From the NCBI GenBank assembly GCA_001785445.1, contig MFTV01000014.1:1-33168 (forward strand): 33,168 nucleotides of DNA, read 5' to 3'. Of this stretch, positions 22,426-31,248 are shown one piece after another (within the stretch, counting starts at the first letter, position 1; every line of letters starts with the position of its first letter). Source of the DNA: Candidatus Nomurabacteria bacterium RIFCSPHIGHO2_02_40_30 (lineage in GTDB: Bacteria > Patescibacteriota > Minisyncoccia > Phycocordibacterales > UBA9973). The notes beneath the pieces are model-generated. The model saw nothing but the letters and a program-made list of their open reading frames with translations. It was not told the origin of the DNA and ran no database searches. The position numbers were made by a program, and so were the translations under genes.

Positions 22426-22821
22426 TTACATATTAACATATAAAAGGATCTTTGGCGCAAAGATAAAAAGAGCCACAATAATAGACAAGATTACAGAAAT
22501 AAGCACTGCTCCTGCGGCGACATCTTTCGTATCTCGCGCGTACGGATGAAACTCTGGTGAAGTTAAATTTATATCTATCTCAATGGCTGTATTGAATGCT
22601 TCTGCAATAAATACAAGGCCGATGGTAAATATAAGAAAAAGCCATTCTGTGTTTGAAATATTTAAGATAAAACCAAGATAAACAGCCAAGACACCGATAA
22701 AAATAGCCCCCCACATATTGTGACCCGCCTTAACTAAAATGCCAATTCCCCGCCACGCATGATTCGCACTTTTAATTCTAGCTGATACAGAAAATTGTTT
22801 TTTTTCTTCTTTAGAATCCAT
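22426..22821 (-). CDS. dgkA: Diacylglycerol/undecaprenol kinase family protein
   Basis: The protein has 131 residues and three membrane helices. It carries the family block EAFNTAIEIDINLTSPEFHPYARDTKDVAAGAVLISV (conserved E, N, and KD.AAGAVL). Gram-positive homologues phosphorylate undecaprenol, those of proteobacteria diacylglycerol; the lipid here is uncertain. N-terminal residues SARIKSANHAWRGIG match the usual A..G...... start. Encoded between the cupredoxin (3 nt) and the thioredoxin gene (5 nt) in one operon. Confidence 0.93.
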   Translation of the reverse strand: MDSKEEKKQFSVSARIKSANHAWRGIGILVKAGHNMWGAIFIGVLAVYLGFILNISNTEWLFLIFTIGLVFIAEAFNTAIEIDINLTSPEFHPYARDTKDVAAGAVLISVILSIIVALFIFAPKILLYVNM

Positions 22822-22824
22822 TTT

Positions 22825-23274
22825 TTATTCAACTATCAGCATCCCTTTCATGCCCATAGCTCGATGCGTGCCGACAGAACAGTAGTATTCAAAAGTGCCC
22901 ATTTTGTCGGCGGTAAATTCCAGAACTTCAGTGGCTGGAGATTGGGTTTGCTTGGTTGCCACACTATACCCCTCCACAACAAAATCATGAAAGCCTGCGC
23001 TGTTTTGGAAAGTTATTTTAACTCTGGTGCCTTTTTCAACTTTTATCGTACTGGGAGCGAATGAAAAGTTCTTGCCACTTATGGTAAACTCTTTTACAAC
23101 CAACATTTCTTCCACGTTATTACCTTCGTCCCCCAACGCGGGCATTTCGTTACTTATTACGCCAGCATCATTGATGTTATTTTCTGAAGTTTCTATATCT
23201 TTATCTGGTCGTACTATTAAAAAACTCAATATTAATATGACTAAAACACTTATTACAATATATATCTTCTTCAT
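22825..23274 (-). CDS. Membrane-anchored cupredoxin (type 1 copper protein)
   Basis: The protein has 149 residues. N-terminal helix (4-20, IYIVISVLVILILSFLIV), acidic linker, then a plastocyanin/azurin-like domain: FTISGKNFSFAPSTIKVEKGTRVKITFQNSAGFHDFVVEGY and GTFEYYCSVGTHRAMGMKGMLIVE. The copper ligands are the His in GFHDF and Cys, His and Met in YYCSVGTHRAMGM. It is probably an electron carrier on the outer face of the membrane. First gene of the redox/folding operon; a TGATATTAT -10 box ends 6 nt before the ATG. Confidence 0.93.
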   Translation of the reverse strand: MKKIYIVISVLVILILSFLIVRPDKDIETSENNINDAGVISNEMPALGDEGNNVEEMLVVKEFTISGKNFSFAPSTIKVEKGTRVKITFQNSAGFHDFVVEGYSVATKQTQSPATEVLEFTADKMGTFEYYCSVGTHRAMGMKGMLIVE

Positions 23275-23280
23275 ATCTAT

Positions 23281-23289
23281 ATAATATCA
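23281..23289 (-). promoter_or_regulatory. Extended -10 promoter TGATATTAT, leaderless
   Basis: TGATATTAT (23289-23281), 6 nt before the cupredoxin ATG at 23274. Confidence 0.6.
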
Positions 23290-23293
23290 AATT

Positions 23294-24337
23294 CTATTGA
23301 TACTGTATATATATTGGCTGTGGACTAAGTTTTAGTAAGTCACTTGGTGTCATTAAAACAGTTCCGGGTTCAAGAATATCATTTTTATAGAACAATTTAA
23401 AACCGGTAAACTGTACTGGTTCTTTGTGAATAAACTGCTCATAAGTATTAATTTTCTTTGCCGCGCCACCCCAGCCGTCCATGTGCATTACTATCTGCAC
23501 TTCCGGCAAAGTTTTTATTTGCTTATAATTGGTAACCATCTTCTGTGTGTAACGATGAATTACTAAAATCTTTGGCGGGATATTGTTTTCTTTCGCTACT
23601 TCAGATAAATAATTTACGGCAAAATTTATATCTTCGGCATCCAGCGTTCCAACAATTTTCCCCGGTCTAATACCAGTCTTCATCGAAAATTCAGGGTCAA
23701 TACCTAAATGCACTTGTGGCATTTTTAAATATTTCAGTAGTAATGGCACTTCTGTCTGCACATTAGAAAACCCGACTTGAATATCCAGAAAAACAAGCGC
23801 ATTTATTTTTTCCGCTATGGCTAAAACTTTATCTATTTCTGTTCTAGGCATGCGAGCTCTGTACTTGCCATCTGCGCCTCTGCTACCTTGAGCTACAACT
23901 GCTATGTAGTGAAGCGCCGGTATGACAGCTGTGCTAGGATCTGCATCTTGCCATTTTTTTATTTCTGCATCTAATTTTGCAAGCATTTCCTCTTCTTTGT
24001 ACTCACCCAAGACTCCCATTTTGGTAGAATACAAATTACCATAGTAAGCTACAATGCGTTTAAATGGGAGTATGGCCCCAGCATTCGGGTAAAGTGTCTT
24101 CACGGGCCAAAGACTAGGCAGGGCCGGTTGAGACACGGGTGGATTATTGGCCAATTTATTTAGTTTCAAATCATAGGCAACTGTGTCAAGTAGAGGCAGA
24201 ATAAGCTTTTTTTCTGTAATTATTTTATGACCTTTTATATAAGAAACGCTACTGGTAAAAAATTGTGGGAATAGAAAAAGCAAAATTCCTGAGGAAATAA
24301 ATAGAGTCAAAAAAACTTGGATAAATTTTATTTTCAT
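23294..24337 (-). CDS. Exported TIM-barrel-like protein of unknown function
   Basis: The protein has 347 residues. N-terminal helix (about 6-25, IQVFLTLFISSGILLFLFPQFF). The rest has alternating strands and helices: KRIVAYYGNLYSTKMGVLGEYKEEEMLAKLDAEIKKW, TAVIPALHYIAVVA, ALVFLDIQVGFSNVQTEVPLLLKYLKMPQVHLGIDPEFSMK, PPKILVIHRYTQKMV, VQIVMHMDGWGG. Strand-end acidic residues (LDIQ, GIDPEF) resemble a glycosidase-like barrel, but no catalytic pair can be named. Similar exported proteins exist in other bacteria as hypotheticals, as far as I can recall. A TGATATAAT box lies 10 nt before the ATG. Confidence 0.72.
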   Translation of the reverse strand: MKIKFIQVFLTLFISSGILLFLFPQFFTSSVSYIKGHKIITEKKLILPLLDTVAYDLKLNKLANNPPVSQPALPSLWPVKTLYPNAGAILPFKRIVAYYGNLYSTKMGVLGEYKEEEMLAKLDAEIKKWQDADPSTAVIPALHYIAVVAQGSRGADGKYRARMPRTEIDKVLAIAEKINALVFLDIQVGFSNVQTEVPLLLKYLKMPQVHLGIDPEFSMKTGIRPGKIVGTLDAEDINFAVNYLSEVAKENNIPPKILVIHRYTQKMVTNYKQIKTLPEVQIVMHMDGWGGAAKKINTYEQFIHKEPVQFTGFKLFYKNDILEPGTVLMTPSDLLKLSPQPIYIQYQ

Positions 24338-24347
24338 TAACTTATAG

Positions 24348-24356
24348 ATTATATCA
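24348..24356 (-). promoter_or_regulatory. Extended -10 promoter TGATATAAT
   Basis: TGATATAAT (24356-24348) ends 10 nt before the ATG at 24337, predicting a leader of about 3 nt. Confidence 0.6.
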
Positions 24357-24358
24357 GA

Positions 24359-25153
24359 CTAAGACTTTTTTAATATGTCTTTTTTGAAATGCTTTAAATA
24401 AGCCACTATGATGAAGCTAATAATAACCATCAGAAACCACGAAGTTATTTTTTGGGTGGAGACTGCTGTCCACTCATGTATTTGGTTTGGATATTGCCAA
24501 GCTCCGAAATAAGTCGAAATATTTTCCGCAACCCATACAAAAAAAGCTATCAAAATAAACGACACAGGCAAAGGCATTGAATATTTTGCCTCGGTGACGG
24601 TAAAATATACTTTTGTTTGCCAAAATAATATAAAAACAGCAATGATAAGAAATACTCGGAAATCGTAAACAAAGTGATTGGTAAAAAAATTAAGATATAT
24701 AAGAAAACATAGAAGAACGGAGAGCACGTAGTGGCGATAGTTCACAAACTCGAGCTTGAAGACTTTCCAAGCTTGGCTGATGTAGCTACCGATAGCCGCA
24801 TACATAAAGCCACTATATAGCGGCACGGTGGCTATTTTGAAAAACCCAGCTTCAGGATAGCTCCAAGAGCCTATGGCAGGATTGGTCTTGTAGAGCTCAA
24901 GCACAAGCCCTATTATATGAAATAAGAAAATCACTTTTACTTCGTCTTTAGTTTCAAGCTTTGTTACATACAAAATTATTTGTATACCTATTGCAGCTAA
25001 AAATAAAAAATCATACCGAGCAAAACCAAACAAAGGAATATGATTAGAAAGAAAAAGAAGTACAAAAAATGACCCCGCAAAAATGGCTGCCCGAGCTTGC
25101 TTGATGCCAAAGATTAAAAATTCTTTGATTTGAAATGTGTACTTTTCCTTCAC
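24359..25153 (-). CDS. DUF817 family membrane protein
   Basis: The protein has 264 residues and seven to eight hydrophobic helices. Family features: FGIKQARAAIFAGSFFVLLFLS at the start, FLFHIIGLVLELYKTNPAIGSWSYPEAGFFKIATVPLYSGFMYAAIGSYISQ in the middle, and FWVAENISTYFGAWQYPNQIHEW near the end. DUF817 proteins (YoaT-like) have no known function. The start is GTG, with a TGATACAAT -10 box exactly 6 nt upstream, so a leaderless GTG start. Confidence 0.9.
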   Translation of the reverse strand: MKEKYTFQIKEFLIFGIKQARAAIFAGSFFVLLFLSNHIPLFGFARYDFLFLAAIGIQIILYVTKLETKDEVKVIFLFHIIGLVLELYKTNPAIGSWSYPEAGFFKIATVPLYSGFMYAAIGSYISQAWKVFKLEFVNYRHYVLSVLLCFLIYLNFFTNHFVYDFRVFLIIAVFILFWQTKVYFTVTEAKYSMPLPVSFILIAFFVWVAENISTYFGAWQYPNQIHEWTAVSTQKITSWFLMVIISFIIVAYLKHFKKDILKKS

Positions 25154-25159
25154 AAAATG

Positions 25160-25168
25160 ATTGTATCA
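25160..25168 (-). promoter_or_regulatory. Extended -10 promoter TGATACAAT, leaderless GTG start
   Basis: TGATACAAT (25168-25160), 6 nt before the GTG at 25153. Confidence 0.6.
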
Positions 25169-25227
25169 GAACTATGGTTGAATTTACAATTTGATAAAAA
25201 GCCTTATTTGTATTATTCTACTTAGAT

Positions 25228-25298
25228 TGCGGGTTCGTCTAATGGTAGGACACATCCCTCTGGAGGATGGTATTGGGGTTCGAGTCCCTGACCCGCAG
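25228..25298 (+). tRNA. tRNA-Gln (anticodon CTG)
   Basis: Full cloverleaf: acceptor TGCGGGT/ACCCGCA, D stem GTC/GAC, anticodon stem CATCC/GGATG with loop CTCTGGA (anticodon CTG after U33), T loop TTCGAGT with stem TGGGG/CCCTG (two wobbles), discriminator G. The T1-A72 first pair is typical of tRNA-Gln. CCA is not encoded. A TATTAT box at 25211-25216 is a plausible -10. Confidence 0.93.
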
Positions 25299-25307
25299 CT
25301 CGTATTT

Positions 25308-25316
25308 TGATATAAT
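25308..25316 (+). promoter_or_regulatory. Extended -10 promoter TGATATAAT, leaderless
   Basis: TGATATAAT ends 7 nt before the P-type ATPase ATG at 25324. A CTGACC -35 candidate 17 bp upstream lies in the 3' end of the tRNA-Gln gene. Confidence 0.65.
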
Positions 25317-25323
25317 AAGCTTG

Positions 25324-27918
25324 ATGGATAAAATAAAATTTATTAAAAATGCGTGGGCTCTCGAAACGACAAATATTTTCACGCTCCTAAAAACATCCAA
25401 AGATGGACTGTCGGAACAGGAAGCCGTACGCAGATTAGACACTTACGGCAAGAATATTTTCCATAAACAGGAAGAGCTTAATGCATTTACCATCTTCTTG
25501 AGACAGCTCGGAAGCCCCCTTATTTTTATACTGATTGCCGCGGCAATTATCACATCTGTGCTCCGAGAATGGACCGAGCTTTTAGTTATTACTTTTGCTA
25601 TCTTGGTTAACGCCAGTCTTGGTTTCTATCGGGAGTACCACGCTGAAAATACCCTTCAAAAACTTAGTACTTTTATCAAGGACCGCTCGCGGGTTATTCG
25701 AAACAATCACGAACAGGAAATAGATTCAGAAACTCTGGTGCCAGGAGATATGATAAAACTTACCTATGGCAACCGCATATCAGCCGATGCAAGAATTTTA
25801 ACTGCTAATAACTTTAGTGTTGACGAATCTATTTTAACTGGAGAATCAATACCGGTACAGAAATCTACAAGTATAAAACCAATTTCTGCTTCTGTTCCTG
25901 AACAGACAAATATGGTGCACGCGGGTACCCTCTCTGTCGATGGTTTTGCCACAGCTGTAGTTGTTGCTACCGGAGACAAAACAGAAATAGGAAAAATTGC
26001 AGGCCTCGTTTCCAGTATTCATCGGGCTAAAACGCCGATTCAAAAAGGCATTTCTAAGCTTGCGTGGGTTATTTTTGTAATTGTAATTATAATTGTTGTC
26101 GGTATTTTTTTACTTGGTGTCTCCCGTGGCGAATTAATTTCGGAAATGCTTGTACTTTCAGTTGCTGTCGCCGTAGGAGCAGTGCCTGAAGCCCTGCCGA
26201 TTGCTCTTACGGTAATTCTTGCAATCGGAGCAGAATATATAGCTAAAAAACGCGGAATTGTCCGTACTCTCATTGCTACAGAAACGCTTGGCTCAACTAG
26301 TTTGATTATGACCGACAAAACCGGAACACTAACCGAGGCAAATATGCGCTTAGTGGGAATCTATACGACAGATGAACTTAAAGATAACAATACCACGCCG
26401 AAACCTTATGGTGAGGGCGACCGCAAACTGCTAGAAATAGCGTTAGCAAATGTGGATGTATTGATTGAAAACCCAGACGAGAATATGTCGAATTGGATTT
26501 TCAAAGGAAAACCGTTTGAGATTAATATTGTCAAGACAGCGCGCGACAAAGGTCTCGATGTCTCTCGCTTCGGCTTAAGTAGTAACTCACAGATCTTGAT
26601 TCCATTCAACTCCACGCATAAGTTCTCTGTGTCTATCTCTGGTACATTTTATACAATTATGGGTGCTCCCGATATTTTGCTTTCCCGAGCAAAAATGGAT
26701 GCTCAAACTTACGCTAAAATTGAGTCTTGGATAAATAAAGCCAGCGATGAAGGTAAAAGATTGATTGCGCTTGGAAAAAAATTCTCATCTATTGCTAATA
26801 CATCTGAAGTAGAGAATATTGAATTTGTTGGTATTTTGGCTTTTCATGATCCAGTACGCCAAGAAATTCCTGAAGCGATTAAAAAAATTGAATCTCTGGG
26901 CACTCATATTGTGATGGTAACCGGAGACCTAAAGGGTACCGCTCTTGCTGTGGCGCGTGAAATTGGCTGGAATATTAGCGAGGAACAAATACTTACAGGG
27001 CACGATTTACAAACAATTTCAGACGAATCTTTACTTGCAGTCATTCCGTCAATTAAAATTTTTGCTCGGGTAACACCAGAAGACAAACTGCGCATAGGAC
27101 TCCTTTATCAGAAGCTTGGTGAAGTTGTAGCGATGACTGGTGACGGAGTGAATGATGCGCCGTCTCTTAAAGCTATGGACATCGGAGTGGCCCTTGGTTC
27201 TGGAAGTGACGTAGCGAAGAGCGCCGCCGACATCGTGCTTTTGGACGACAATTTCCAAACCATAAGCATGGCCATAGAGGAAGGACGTCGAATATTAGCG
27301 AACATTCGCAAAACATTTATCTATTTGATGTCAAATTCACTTGATGAAGTTTTTGTTATCGGTGGAAGTCTTTTAGTAGGCATTGCGTTGCCACTCTCCG
27401 CGCTCCAGATCATCTGGGTTAATCTTTTCACCGGCAGTCTACCAGCACTTGCATTTGCTTACGACGAAGACTTCGACCACGACATATCTAATAAATACAG
27501 CTTAAAATCAATATTTACTACTGAAGTCAATGTACTAACATTCGGTATTGGAGTATTCAGTTCTCTGCTTCTGTTTTTCATGTATTATGCTTTGATTCAC
27601 TTTGGTGTTGCGCTCCCTTTGGCGCGCTCGGTATTTTTTGTATGTTTTGCTTCATATATCCTTGTGATTGCTTTCTCATTTCGTAGTTTGCATAAACCAT
27701 TGTTTTCCTACCCCGTTTTCTCAAATAAAAAATTAAATCAAGCCATTTTAATCGCAATTGGCGTACTTGTTGCCACTATGACCATACCAGTACTTCGTGA
27801 CTTAATCGGACTTGTGCCGATCCCACTTGTGTGGTTGTGGTTTATAGCTCTATGGCTAGTACTAAATGTTCTTCTGGTTGAATTAGCCAAATTCTTATTT
27901 AGATTAAAGAAAAATTAG
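25324..27918 (+). CDS. Cation-transporting P-type ATPase (P2-like)
   Basis: The protein has 864 residues. Domain order: N-terminal cation ATPase domain (GLSEQEAVRRLDTYGKN), actuator TGES (172-175), membrane helix 4 with PEALP (288-292), phosphorylated Asp331 in DKTGTLT, nucleotide domain, GDGVNDAP (606-613), then the C-terminal helices. It resembles Ca/Mg-type P2 pumps. The helix 6 segment reads VNLFTGSLPALAFAYDE, where calcium pumps have NLVTDG: the metal-binding Asp is Gly. Calcium transport is therefore doubtful and the ion unknown. The start ATG 25324 is 7 nt after a perfect extended -10 box; the longer frame runs into the tRNA. Confidence 0.93.
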   Translation: MDKIKFIKNAWALETTNIFTLLKTSKDGLSEQEAVRRLDTYGKNIFHKQEELNAFTIFLRQLGSPLIFILIAAAIITSVLREWTELLVITFAILVNASLGFYREYHAENTLQKLSTFIKDRSRVIRNNHEQEIDSETLVPGDMIKLTYGNRISADARILTANNFSVDESILTGESIPVQKSTSIKPISASVPEQTNMVHAGTLSVDGFATAVVVATGDKTEIGKIAGLVSSIHRAKTPIQKGISKLAWVIFVIVIIIVVGIFLLGVSRGELISEMLVLSVAVAVGAVPEALPIALTVILAIGAEYIAKKRGIVRTLIATETLGSTSLIMTDKTGTLTEANMRLVGIYTTDELKDNNTTPKPYGEGDRKLLEIALANVDVLIENPDENMSNWIFKGKPFEINIVKTARDKGLDVSRFGLSSNSQILIPFNSTHKFSVSISGTFYTIMGAPDILLSRAKMDAQTYAKIESWINKASDEGKRLIALGKKFSSIANTSEVENIEFVGILAFHDPVRQEIPEAIKKIESLGTHIVMVTGDLKGTALAVAREIGWNISEEQILTGHDLQTISDESLLAVIPSIKIFARVTPEDKLRIGLLYQKLGEVVAMTGDGVNDAPSLKAMDIGVALGSGSDVAKSAADIVLLDDNFQTISMAIEEGRRILANIRKTFIYLMSNSLDEVFVIGGSLLVGIALPLSALQIIWVNLFTGSLPALAFAYDEDFDHDISNKYSLKSIFTTEVNVLTFGIGVFSSLLLFFMYYALIHFGVALPLARSVFFVCFASYILVIAFSFRSLHKPLFSYPVFSNKKLNQAILIAIGVLVATMTIPVLRDLIGLVPIPLVWLWFIALWLVLNVLLVELAKFLFRLKKN

Positions 27919-27967
27919 AAGAATTATAAGACAAAAAATTTTAGTGATATTTAAATAGTATTTGAAT

Positions 27968-29605
27968 TTATTTCTTTTTACTAATGCAAGCTTTGACGAA
28001 AGCATAGAAGAGCGGATGTGGCGTAAGTGGACGTGACTTAAACTCCGGATGGAATTGCGTACCAAGATAAAACGGATGTTCATTTTTTGATAACTCCGCT
28101 ATTTCCATCAAGCGGCCATCCGGAGAAGAGCCGGAAAAAACAAAACCGGCTTTCTCTAGGGGCTCTATGTATGCATTATTAACTTCGTAACGATGGCGAT
28201 GCCGTTCACTGATACTTTTCTTGCCATACGCTAACGCAGCGACACTGCCGTCCTTTAAGAGGCAGGGGTAAGCCCCGAGACGCATGGTAGCTCCATAATT
28301 TTTATTCTTTATTTTTTCCACTTGGTCGGCCATGGTGGCAATAACCGGATTTTTAGTATCTGAATCCATTTCTGTGGAGTTAGCATCACTTAAGCCTAAA
28401 ACATTTCGAGCATAAGAAATTGTCATAATCTGCATGCCTAAACAAAGACCAAAATACGGAATCTTATTTTCTCGGGCGTAATTAGCAGCCAAAATCATGC
28501 CTTCTGTGCCCCGTTTTCCAAAACCACCGGGAACAATGATGCCATCCAAGTCCTGGAGCTCCTTTAGTTTGGAGCGGTCTTTTTCATATTTTTCTGAATC
28601 AAGCCAGATGACATTTGGCTTGTGATTTAGACCCCAAGATGCATGGTTAATGGACTCAATAACGGAAATGTAGGTGTCTTTGCATGATTTAAAATTAAAA
28701 TATTTTCCCACGATGCCTATTTTAACTTCTTTGTTGATTGTTTTGATTTTAGCGGCAAGAGCCGTCCAGTCAGCCAAATCTTTTTTACGAGTTGGCAGAC
28801 CCATGGTTTTAAGCAAAATAGCCCCGAAGTTTTCTTTCTCAAAATTAACCGGTACATCGTAAATAGAATAAATATCAGGAGCAGAGATTATTCTCTCTAT
28901 TGGTAAACTGCATACATTGCTGATGGTGCGCTTTATGTCATCTGTCGCAGGCCTTTCTGACCGACAAATTACGAAATCCGGATTGAGTCCTACTGAATAG
29001 AGGTCGGTTACGGCATGTTGAGTCGGCTTGGATTTCTGTTCGCCGAGTAACGCTGGCGTAGGCAAATAACTTATCAAGACCACGAAAACATCAGCGTGTT
29101 TCTTAGACTTCATCATTCTCGCCGCTTCAAGAAATGGCAACAGCTGATATTCCCCGACTGTGCCGCCGTATTCTATTACCATAATCTCAGCTTCACTCTT
29201 TTTTTGACAAACTTCTATGCGTCTAATTATTTCCTTTGGTATATCTGGGTAAACTTCCACATCTTCACCTTCGTATTCCAGATTGCGTTCACGTCTTATA
29301 ACTTCGGCATATATTTGACCGGTAGTAACGTAATTCTCACGGGTGCTTATTTGATTCGTAAAGCGTTCATAGTTGCCGAGGTCTTGGTCAGCTTCCACTC
29401 CGTCCTCACCAACAAAGACTTCTCCGTGCTCGGCGGGGCGAATAGTGCCGGCGTCTAAATTCACATACATGTCAGCCTTCAAGTTGGCAATAGCGTAGCC
29501 ACGAGATTGCAAAATTTTACCGATAGAGGAGGCGGCAATACCTTTGCCCACAGAAGACATAACACCCCCCACTACGAAAATATATTTTGTTTCTTTTTTT
29601 GCCAT
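27968..29605 (-). CDS. pyrG: CTP synthase
   Basis: The protein has 545 residues, full length. Makes CTP from UTP, ATP and glutamine. N-terminal amidoligase: KYIFVVGGVMSSVGKGIAASSIGKILQSRG (P-loop), IEYGGTVGEYQLLPFLEAARM. C-terminal amidotransferase: GLCLGMQIM with the nucleophilic Cys, and the His/Glu in FHPEFKSRP. It follows ftsX by 6 nt and is the last gene of an ftsE-ftsX-pyrG transcript. It converges on the P-type ATPase with 49 nt between and no clear terminator. Confidence 0.98.
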   Translation of the reverse strand: MAKKETKYIFVVGGVMSSVGKGIAASSIGKILQSRGYAIANLKADMYVNLDAGTIRPAEHGEVFVGEDGVEADQDLGNYERFTNQISTRENYVTTGQIYAEVIRRERNLEYEGEDVEVYPDIPKEIIRRIEVCQKKSEAEIMVIEYGGTVGEYQLLPFLEAARMMKSKKHADVFVVLISYLPTPALLGEQKSKPTQHAVTDLYSVGLNPDFVICRSERPATDDIKRTISNVCSLPIERIISAPDIYSIYDVPVNFEKENFGAILLKTMGLPTRKKDLADWTALAAKIKTINKEVKIGIVGKYFNFKSCKDTYISVIESINHASWGLNHKPNVIWLDSEKYEKDRSKLKELQDLDGIIVPGGFGKRGTEGMILAANYARENKIPYFGLCLGMQIMTISYARNVLGLSDANSTEMDSDTKNPVIATMADQVEKIKNKNYGATMRLGAYPCLLKDGSVAALAYGKKSISERHRHRYEVNNAYIEPLEKAGFVFSGSSPDGRLMEIAELSKNEHPFYLGTQFHPEFKSRPLTPHPLFYAFVKACISKKK

Positions 29606-29611
29606 CTCTAT

Positions 29612-30532
29612 TTATTTATTCAAATATTTTCTAACAGCTAAGAAAGAAGAAATCGTCCCCAAGATTATACCTGATAATAACACAATTGCAAAAATTTTAA
29701 AGAAGTTGGAAAGGTAATAATCATAAATATTCAGGCCAAGAAAGTCAGTCATATTCCGTCCGAGCCAAGCTGTAGCTGGCCAGAAAAGGATTAAGGTTAC
29801 GATTGTAGCTATAATTCCATAGATGGCTCCTTCAATCATAAAGGGTCCACGGACACGCATTTTCGAAGCCCCCACCAAACGCATTACGCCGATTTCTTCT
29901 TTGGCAACAAAAATGGTCAAGCGGATGGTGTTGAAGGTAATAATTATAGAAATAATTATTAAAAGCAGGGTGATAAGAAAACCGAGTTTCTGGGCGCCGG
30001 ATATTATGGCATTTAGCCGGTCGATAACAAGCTTATTCTGGTGATAATTTACTTTGTCTATAATGGAAGAAGCTCCTAAGACGAGAGCATTGTCCGACTT
30101 CATGAAATTAGCAATACTTTCATATTGGCTCACTTCTTTGGCTTTAACATTGATATAAGCGCCGAGCGGATTACTCCCTATCTCATCTAATGCAGCGATG
30201 GTCGGATAGTCGCTCTGATGCCGAGCGCGAAAAAGTCGGAGCGCTTCTTCACTGTCAGTATAGGAAACTTCCGCAACTTCCGGTAATTTCAGAAGAGAAG
30301 ATTTCAAAACCATAATTTGAGATTCGGGAGCCCCAACAGTAAAATAAATAGTAACGTCCACCTTGTCTTTAATGGCATTTAATGAAAAATAAAGTACTGC
30401 TTGCAAAAGGATCAGCGCGGTAATAACCGATAGAGTAATAGTAACCACCAGCACCGCCGCCGCAGATATCAGCCCGCCTCTTTTAAAGTTTACAAATCCT
30501 GCTTTTATAATTCTTTTAAATACAGTGGTCAT
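29612..30532 (-). CDS. ftsX: Cell division protein FtsX
   Basis: The protein has 306 residues. An N-terminal helix (about 20-45, ISAAAVLVVTITLSVITALILLQ), an external domain (VDVTIYFTVGAPESQIMVLKSSLLKLPEVAEVSYTDSEEALRLF) and three C-terminal helices with ARxxxxxMRLVGAS-like FVAKEEIGVMRLVGASKMRVRGPFMIEGAIYG. These match FtsX, which with FtsE controls peptidoglycan hydrolases at the division site. It starts 15 nt after the ftsE stop. Confidence 0.96.
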   Translation of the reverse strand: MTTVFKRIIKAGFVNFKRGGLISAAAVLVVTITLSVITALILLQAVLYFSLNAIKDKVDVTIYFTVGAPESQIMVLKSSLLKLPEVAEVSYTDSEEALRLFRARHQSDYPTIAALDEIGSNPLGAYINVKAKEVSQYESIANFMKSDNALVLGASSIIDKVNYHQNKLVIDRLNAIISGAQKLGFLITLLLIIISIIITFNTIRLTIFVAKEEIGVMRLVGASKMRVRGPFMIEGAIYGIIATIVTLILFWPATAWLGRNMTDFLGLNIYDYYLSNFFKIFAIVLLSGIILGTISSFLAVRKYLNK

Positions 30533-30547
30533 GATGTAATCAACTAA

Positions 30548-31225
30548 CTATATAACATACTTTCCGTCTTTGCTATCTCGGACAATTTTGCCATGTTCCA
30601 TGGTAATTACTCTTTTGCCGACTGAATCAATAACCCCGCGGTTATGAGTGGTCAAAATAACGGTAGTGCCAAGGTCATTTATCTTCTTTAGAATCTGGAC
30701 AATTTCATGCGTATTGATGGGGTCCAAATTCCCTGTCGGCTCGTCAGCAATGATGAGCTCCGGCTGGTTGATGATGGCCCTAGCGATAGCTAGACGCTGT
30801 TGTTCACCGCCAGACATTTGATTCGGAAAATGAAAAATGCGGTTGCTTAAATCAACCAGCTCTAAAACGTGCGGAACATCGGAAGCTATTTCTTCGTCGG
30901 TCTTGCCGACTGCTTCCATGGCAAAAGCGATGTTTTCGTATGCAGTTTTATTCGACAGTAATTTGAAATCTTGAAATACTACTCCGATGCGCTGGCGGAG
31001 TTTAGTTAATTCCTTGTTTTTTAATTTATGCACATTAATAGACTCAAAAAACACCGTACCAGCTGAAGGATTTTCATCCGCCAAAATCATTTTGGTAAAA
31101 GTCGTTTTGCCGGCTCCGGAGTGCCCGACAATAGAAACAAACTCCCCCGAGGCAACCGTAAGGGTAACGTCATCAAGCGCTACTGAATCTTTGTAAATCT
31201 TTGAAACATTGTTAAAATAAATCAC
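30548..31225 (-). CDS. ftsE: Cell division ATP-binding protein FtsE
   Basis: The protein has 225 residues. ABC ATPase with Walker A GHSGAGKTT (34-42), Q-loop VVFQDFKLL, signature MSGGEQQR, Walker B LIIADEPTG and the switch His in TTHNRGV. The start MIYFNNVSKIYKDSVALDDVTL is typical of FtsE. The start codon is GTG, with a TGTTAAAAT extended -10 box 6 nt upstream, so the ftsEX-pyrG mRNA should be leaderless. Confidence 0.97.
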   Translation of the reverse strand: MIYFNNVSKIYKDSVALDDVTLTVASGEFVSIVGHSGAGKTTFTKMILADENPSAGTVFFESINVHKLKNKELTKLRQRIGVVFQDFKLLSNKTAYENIAFAMEAVGKTDEEIASDVPHVLELVDLSNRIFHFPNQMSGGEQQRLAIARAIINQPELIIADEPTGNLDPINTHEIVQILKKINDLGTTVILTTHNRGVIDSVGKRVITMEHGKIVRDSKDGKYVI

Positions 31226-31231
31226 CTATCT

Positions 31232-31240
31232 ATTTTAACA
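31232..31240 (-). promoter_or_regulatory. Extended -10 promoter TGTTAAAAT, leaderless GTG start
   Basis: TGTTAAAAT (31240-31232), 6 nt before the ftsE GTG at 31225. Confidence 0.55.
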
Positions 31241-31248
31241 CAAAAATT

